Shown: positions 59,497-64,000 of the stretch, piece after piece
How positions within the stretch are numbered: the first letter of the stretch is position 1
Layout: each line of letters opens with the position of its first letter
NCBI RefSeq assembly: GCF_900078315.1
Contig: NZ_FKBS01000012.1
Span: 165,460 to 229,459, forward strand
Reading direction: 5' to 3'
From: Bordetella ansorpii
Lineage (GTDB): Bacteria > Pseudomonadota > Gammaproteobacteria > Burkholderiales > Burkholderiaceae_B
Length of the DNA stretch: 64,000 nt
Translations under genes and position numbers: made by a program
The notes under the pieces: model-generated
Databases searched by the model: none
What the model was told of the DNA's origin: nothing
Seen by the model: only the letters and a program-made list of their open reading frames with translations

Positions 59497-61173
59497 ATGA
59501 TCCTATCCAGCTCGATTCCGTTTCGCGGGGCCGCCGTCGGCCTGGCCATCACCGGCCTGGCCGTGTCGCTGGCCGCTTGCACGGTCGGCCCCGATTTCCA
59601 GGCGCCCGACCCGCAGGCCCCCGAACAGTACAACGATGCAAGGCGATCAGCGGTCGACGGCAGCGCCGCCGCGTCGCGTGTCACCATGCAATCCGAACCC
59701 GATCCGCACTGGTGGCGGGCCTTCAATGATCCGGTGCTCGACAGCCTGATCGAGCGCGCCGTGGCCAGCAATCTGACGCTGCGCATGGCGGTGCTGCGCA
59801 TCGCCCAGGGCCGGGCACAGACGCAGATCACCTCGGCCGCCGGCTTGCCCAGCATCAGCGCCACGGCCAGCTACAACCGGCAGTTGCTGGGCCTGAAGGG
59901 CCTGCTCGAATCGCAGGATGGCAGCGGCAAGATCAAGCAGGCCGTGGGCGATGAGAATGCCGACAAGGTGGATGGCGCGCTGGATTCGCTGAACCGGCCG
60001 GTGGGCCTGTTCCAGGTGGGTTTCGACGCGTCCTGGGAGCTGGATCTGTTCGGCCGCGTGCGCCGTGCCGCCGAGGCCAGCGAGGCGCAGACCCAGCAGG
60101 CCATCGAAAGCCGCAACGATGCCCTGGTCAGCCTGCAGGCCGAGGTGGCGCAGACCTATGCGCAACTGCGCGGCGCGCAGGCGCAGCGCCAGGTGCTGGA
60201 CGCCCAATTGGACAGCGCACGCCAGACCCTGGACCTGACGCGCAGCCGCCAGCAGTCCGGCCTGACCAGCGAGATGGACGTGGCCAACCAGGCGGGGCAG
60301 GTCGCGCAGCTGGAATCGCAACTGCCGGTCACCGAGGTGCAGGCCCAGCAGGCCCGCAACGGCCTGGCGGTGCTGCTGGGCCTGCCGCCCGGCGCGCTGG
60401 ACCAGGAGCTGGCCGCGCCCGCGGCGGTGCCCGCCGTGCCTCCCGAGGTACCGGTGGGGTTGCCGGCGTCACTGGCGCGACGCCGTCCCGACGTGCGCCA
60501 GGCCGAAGCGACCTTGCATGCGGCCACCGCGCAGATCGGCGCATCCATGGCGCAGATGTTCCCCGACATCTCGCTGTCGGGCCAGTTCGGCAGCCGGGCG
60601 ACCGATGCGGATTATCTGGGCCGTTGGGCCAGCCGCTTCTGGTCGGTCGGGCCGAGCGTGTCGCTGCCGCTATTCCAGGGCGGCCGGCTGGTCGCCAACG
60701 TGCGCCTGGCGCGCGCGCAGCAGGCGGAAGCCGCGCTGAATTATCGGCAGACCGTGTTGGACGCGTTGCGTGATGTGGAAAACGCGTTGGTGGCCTATCG
60801 CCGCGACCAGGCGCAACGCGAGGCCCTGCAGCGCGCCGTGAGCGAGGCCGAGCGCGCGCACGGGCTGGCCCTGGATGCCTATCGCGGCGGACTGGGCAGT
60901 TTCCTGGACGTGCTGTCCGCCGAGACGCGCGCGCAGCAGGCGCGGCAGTCCTGGGTGCGGTCCAACCTGCAGGTCACCACGGATCTGGTGGCGGTCTACA
61001 AGGCGCTGGGCGGCGGCTGGCAGGACGATGCCTCGGCCCAGGCCGCGCTGCCCCCGGTAGGCACCGTGGGCAATGCGGGGCAGGGTGCGCCACAACCCGA
61101 AACCCCGCGCACGCAGGCGCGGCAGGCGGATCTGCGGCAGACGGCCGCGCCACCCGCCGGAGCGCGGCCATGA
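59497..61173 (+). CDS. NodT-family outer-membrane efflux lipoprotein
   Basis: A 558-residue TolC-like channel. The lipoprotein signal is LAACTVGPDF (lipid on Cys about residue 28), followed by two internally similar coiled-coil halves (for example SWELDLFGRVRRAAEASEA and SVGPSVSLPLFQGGRLVANV). The C-terminal tail of about 50 residues is long, polar and probably disordered. It starts 12 bases after the pump gene. Confidence 0.92.
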   Translation: MILSSSIPFRGAAVGLAITGLAVSLAACTVGPDFQAPDPQAPEQYNDARRSAVDGSAAASRVTMQSEPDPHWWRAFNDPVLDSLIERAVASNLTLRMAVLRIAQGRAQTQITSAAGLPSISATASYNRQLLGLKGLLESQDGSGKIKQAVGDENADKVDGALDSLNRPVGLFQVGFDASWELDLFGRVRRAAEASEAQTQQAIESRNDALVSLQAEVAQTYAQLRGAQAQRQVLDAQLDSARQTLDLTRSRQQSGLTSEMDVANQAGQVAQLESQLPVTEVQAQQARNGLAVLLGLPPGALDQELAAPAAVPAVPPEVPVGLPASLARRRPDVRQAEATLHAATAQIGASMAQMFPDISLSGQFGSRATDADYLGRWASRFWSVGPSVSLPLFQGGRLVANVRLARAQQAEAALNYRQTVLDALRDVENALVAYRRDQAQREALQRAVSEAERAHGLALDAYRGGLGSFLDVLSAETRAQQARQSWVRSNLQVTTDLVAVYKALGGGWQDDASAQAALPPVGTVGNAGQGAPQPETPRTQARQADLRQTAAPPAGARP

Positions 61174-61823
61174 CGGACGCGAACCTGCCGCCGGATGCCG
61201 CGCCGCCGGGCACCGCCATGGCGGGCCGCAAGCAGGGACAGGTGATCGCCGCCGCCCGCGGACTGTTCCTGGCGCAGGGCTTCGAGGCCACGACAATGAA
61301 CATGATTGCGACCCACGCCGACGTGTCCAAGGCCACGCTGTACGCCTACTATCCTGCCAAGGAACAGGTGTTTCTGGCGGTGATCCTGGATGAAAAGCAA
61401 CGGCTGCATCAGGTGCTGGCCGACATCGGCCGCGATCCTGCCATGTCCTGCCGGCAGAAACTGCTGCAGTTCGGTCGCACCGCCATCTGCGGCTACACGA
61501 CCTCGGAGCATATCGCCTTCTTTCGCACCGTCATCGCCGCGACCCTGCGCTTTCCCGAGATCGGCCGCGCGATCGAGCGCGACATGCGCGCGCCGTTGCG
61601 CGACATGGTGGCGGGCATCGTGGCCGACGGCGTCAAGGCGGGCGAACTGTCTTGCCCCGATCCGCAGGCGGCCAGCCGCATGCTGCTGGCCATGATGCGC
61701 GGCGACATGGTGATGACCATGCTGTTCGACAGCGCGGCCGCCGAAGTGCTGCAGGCCGACATGGCGCGGCATGTGCAGGACAGCGTGGACGCGTTCATGC
61801 GCGCCTGGCGGCCCGCGATCTAG
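61170..61823 (+). CDS. TetR-family repressor
   Basis: A 217-residue TetR protein with HTH around TTMNMIATHADVSKATLYAYY and a helical ligand domain with the TetR_C-like RAIERDMRAPLRDMV segment. Its ATG overlaps the channel gene stop by 4 bases. It probably represses the operon from the site near 56567 and is released by a pump substrate (inference). Confidence 0.92.
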   Translation: MTDANLPPDAAPPGTAMAGRKQGQVIAAARGLFLAQGFEATTMNMIATHADVSKATLYAYYPAKEQVFLAVILDEKQRLHQVLADIGRDPAMSCRQKLLQFGRTAICGYTTSEHIAFFRTVIAATLRFPEIGRAIERDMRAPLRDMVAGIVADGVKAGELSCPDPQAASRMLLAMMRGDMVMTMLFDSAAAEVLQADMARHVQDSVDAFMRAWRPAI

Positions 61824-61977
61824 CTGCGGCTGTTTCGTGCGCAATCCGGATGGGTACTAAGCCGAGGTGGTGTGCCACGGCAAGCGGGCCTGAGACCTTG
61901 CCAGGACAGCCTGCCGCCAGACACCGGGCTTGCCGGGAGGCCATCCGGCCCGCCAGCATGGCCTCACCGCGCCCGGA

Positions 61978-62982
61978 TCACTGGATCTGCAACCCGATGG
62001 TCTTGCCCAGCTCCTGGTAGAACTTCACCTGCTCGCCGATGAACGTTGCCGTTTCATCGGCCGGCATCACGCGCGGAATCGATCCCAGTCCCTCTACCGA
62101 GCTGCGCCACGGCGTGGTCTGCCGCAAGGTGTCCAAAGCCTTTGCCCATGAGGCGCGCACCGGTGCCGGCAAGCCCTTGGGGCCATACAGCGCGCTCCAG
62201 CCACTGAGCGCCTCCAACCGTGGCACGCCCGTTTCCCGCGCGGTCGGCGTGTCGGGCAGGTCCTTGAGGCGTTCGGGCGAGGTTGCCACCAGCGCGCGCA
62301 GCTTGCCGCCCTTGACCGGACCCACCAGCGAGGTGACGTTGTTGCAGGTGAAATCCACTTCGCCAGCCAGCACCGCCGTGGTCGCATCGGCGCCGCCCTT
62401 GTAGGGAATCTCCACCGCGGCCGTGCGCGGCAGCCCTGATGAGGACAGCAGCGCCTGTGCGGCCAGGTTCAGCACGGTGGCCGGGCCAGAAGTGCTGTAG
62501 TTCAATTTGCCGGGCCTGGCCTTGATCGCCGCGACCAGGTCGGCCAGGGTGCGGTAGGGCGCGCTCGCGTTCACCACGCAGGCCATGGGGTTCAGTTCCA
62601 GCAGGCCCAGGATGGTGAAGTCGTCCCAGCGATAGCCCAGGCCGGGTTGCAGCGCGGGCAGCACGGCCTGCGAGCCCACGCGGGCCAGCAGCAGTGTGTA
62701 GCCATCGGCCGTGGCCTCGCGCACGAACTGCGAACCGACCGCGCCATTGGCGCCGCCCTTGTTCACCACCACCAGCGGTTCCTTGTAGACGCCGCGCAGA
62801 TGCGCGGACAGGTTGCGGGCGGCCATGTCGGCATCGCCGCCGGCGGAGAAGGGTACGACCACGGTGATCGGCCGGGAGGGATAGGCGTCGGCCAGGGCGA
62901 TGGCCGGACTGGACAGCGGCAGGGCCAGCGCCAGCGCGCGCAGCGCCGGTCGCCGCCATGCCGGGAGGGCGGGGCTGTGCAT
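61978..62982 (-). CDS. Bug-family tripartite tricarboxylate transporter binding protein
   Basis: A 334-residue periplasmic protein with a signal peptide (about 31 residues, ending IALADA), then YPSRPITVVVPFSAGGDADMAA, the usual Bug opening, and the VEIPYKGGADATTAVLAGEVDF ligand loop. It binds a small organic acid or similar solute for a TctAB-type carrier; the ligand is unknown. It starts 21 bases after the neighbouring Bug gene, so the two form one transcript. Confidence 0.92.
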   Translation of the reverse strand: MHSPALPAWRRPALRALALALPLSSPAIALADAYPSRPITVVVPFSAGGDADMAARNLSAHLRGVYKEPLVVVNKGGANGAVGSQFVREATADGYTLLLARVGSQAVLPALQPGLGYRWDDFTILGLLELNPMACVVNASAPYRTLADLVAAIKARPGKLNYSTSGPATVLNLAAQALLSSSGLPRTAAVEIPYKGGADATTAVLAGEVDFTCNNVTSLVGPVKGGKLRALVATSPERLKDLPDTPTARETGVPRLEALSGWSALYGPKGLPAPVRASWAKALDTLRQTTPWRSSVEGLGSIPRVMPADETATFIGEQVKFYQELGKTIGLQIQ

Positions 62983-63003
62983 GGGGACTCTCCGGAGCGC
63001 GGC

Positions 63004-64000
63004 TCAGTTGGCCTTCAGGTTGCGGCGGCTGACCACGGCCTTCCACATGACCGATTCGGTGCTGATGGTCTGCGCCAGCTGCTGCGGCGAACTGGGCGTG
63101 GCATTGCTGCCCTGGGCCTCCAGTGCGCGGCGCGTATCGGTATTGGCCAGCGCCTGGTTCACGCCTTGCTGGATCTTGGCCACCACATCCTTGGGCGTGG
63201 CGGCGGGCGCCATCAGCGCGAACCATCCCTGCGACTGTAACTTGGGCAAACCGGCCTCGGCGGCGGTCGGCACGTCGGGCAGCATGGGCGAACGGGTGGG
63301 ACCGGTGACCGCCAGGCCGCGCACCCGGCCGCTGGAGACCAGCGGCGCCAGCGCGGCGATGTTGCCCACCACGAAATCGATATGGCTGGCCATCAGGTCG
63401 GCATAGGCGGCGCTTTCGCCCTTGTAGGGTACGTGGATGGCGTTCAGGCCGGCCACGTCCGCCAGTTGCTCTGCGGCCATGTGGGTCTGCGTGCCCACGC
63501 CGGCCGAGCCGAAATTGACCTTGCCGGGCCGCTGCTTCACATAGTCGACCAGGCCTTGCAGGTCCTTGATGGGCAGCTTGGGATTGACCGCCACCACCAT
63601 CGGGCCGGTGGCCACGTTGCTGATCAGCGCGAAGTCCTTCAGGCTGTACGGCAGGCTGGAATAGATGAACGGATTAACAGTGAACATCGACCCCGAGGCC
63701 AGCAACAGCGTGTAGCCGTCCGGATCGGCGCGCGCCACGTTCTCGGCGCCGACCAGGCCACCCGCGCCGGGCTTGTTCTCGACCACCACGCTCTGTTTCC
63801 AGATGGCACCCAGGCGCTGGCTGACGGCGCGCGCGATGCTGTCGGTAGCGCCGCCCGCGGTAAAGGGCACGATGACGCGCACCGGTTTGTCGGGCCAGTC
63901 GGCGGCCAGCACGGGACGGCTGGCCAGACAGGCGCCCGTCATGGCCACGGCCAGTGCAACGCCTTTGATCAGCCACGCGCGCCGGGGCAGGGCGCGCGCA
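63004..64000 (-). CDS. Bug-family binding protein, start outside window
   Basis: The frame is open to the right edge. Upstream of the GTG at 63948 it still encodes signal-peptide sequence (RRAWLIKGVALAVAMTG), so the true start lies beyond the window. The mature protein begins near ADWPDKPVRVIVPFTAGGATDSIAR and contains HVPYKGESAAYADLMASHIDF, as in Bug proteins. Its ligand is unknown. It is the upstream gene of a pair of tandem Bug genes. Confidence 0.9.
   Translation of the reverse strand, partial: ARALPRRAWLIKGVALAVAMTGACLASRPVLAADWPDKPVRVIVPFTAGGATDSIARAVSQRLGAIWKQSVVVENKPGAGGLVGAENVARADPDGYTLLLASGSMFTVNPFIYSSLPYSLKDFALISNVATGPMVVAVNPKLPIKDLQGLVDYVKQRPGKVNFGSAGVGTQTHMAAEQLADVAGLNAIHVPYKGESAAYADLMASHIDFVVGNIAALAPLVSSGRVRGLAVTGPTRSPMLPDVPTAAEAGLPKLQSQGWFALMAPAATPKDVVAKIQQGVNQALANTDTRRALEAQGSNATPSSPQQLAQTISTESVMWKAVVSRRNLKAN

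Overview
The window is GC-rich, densely coded DNA from a betaproteobacterium. It is most likely from the Alcaligenaceae (Bordetella/Achromobacter type), judging by tandem Bug-family solute-binding proteins, a NodT-type efflux operon, a Tae4/Tai4 pair and overall gene style. This assignment rests on gene content only. There are no rRNA, tRNA, CRISPR or recognisable insertion-sequence genes.

Layout. 1-2.1 kb: the end of a DUF2076 gene, a TerC-type membrane protein and a small exported protein. 2.1-6.3 kb: an rpoN (sigma-54) gene with two sigma-54 activators, one lacking a receiver and one NtrC-like. 6.4-12.4 kb: an orphan Tai4 immunity gene with a Tae4 remnant, a thiamine-diphosphate enzyme, a short-chain dehydrogenase, and a run of small hydrophilic or DUF883 proteins. 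12.5-31.9 kb: an eight-gene minus-strand operon (glgA-glgE-treS/mak-glgB-glgX-treZ-malQ-treY) that interconverts alpha-glucan, trehalose, maltose and maltose 1-phosphate. 32.5-38.9 kb: small or unknown proteins, then a ybhP-clsB-ybhN-DUF3182-hydrolase operon for membrane lipids. 39-41 kb: an MFS pump with its MarR regulator. 41.4-46.8 kb: a hybrid kinase, a CheR-type methyltransferase and a receiver-kinase. 46.8-50.1 kb: DUF72, two palindromic repeat elements, a Tae4/Tai4 toxin-immunity pair and a lipoprotein. 50.4-52.9 kb: a penicillin-acylase-type lipoprotein. 53.3-56.4 kb: a siaABCD-like switch controlling c-di-GMP. 56.6-61.8 kb: a tripartite efflux operon with TetR. 62-64 kb: two Bug-type binding proteins.

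The main result is a probable dedicated sigma-54 regulon. Thirteen sites of the form GG-N10-GC, mostly close to GGCAYGNNGCTTGC, lie just upstream of genes. They precede the small exported protein, the TPP enzyme, both DUF883 genes, the short-chain dehydrogenase, four small hydrophilic proteins, glgA, the 32.5 kb unknown gene, the 33.9 kb small gene with DUF421, and ybhP. Hand inspection found no comparable site before the efflux, Sia, Tae4, acylase or Bug genes. With rpoN and two activators in the same region, this looks like a self-contained programme linking glycogen/trehalose metabolism, membrane phospholipid synthesis and small stress-type proteins.

Other points worth attention are a likely frameshift at a C6 tract at the start of cheR, a GlgE with a catalytically degenerate N-terminal GH13-like domain, and two palindromic elements that share a core but have unrelated, self-complementary outer arms.
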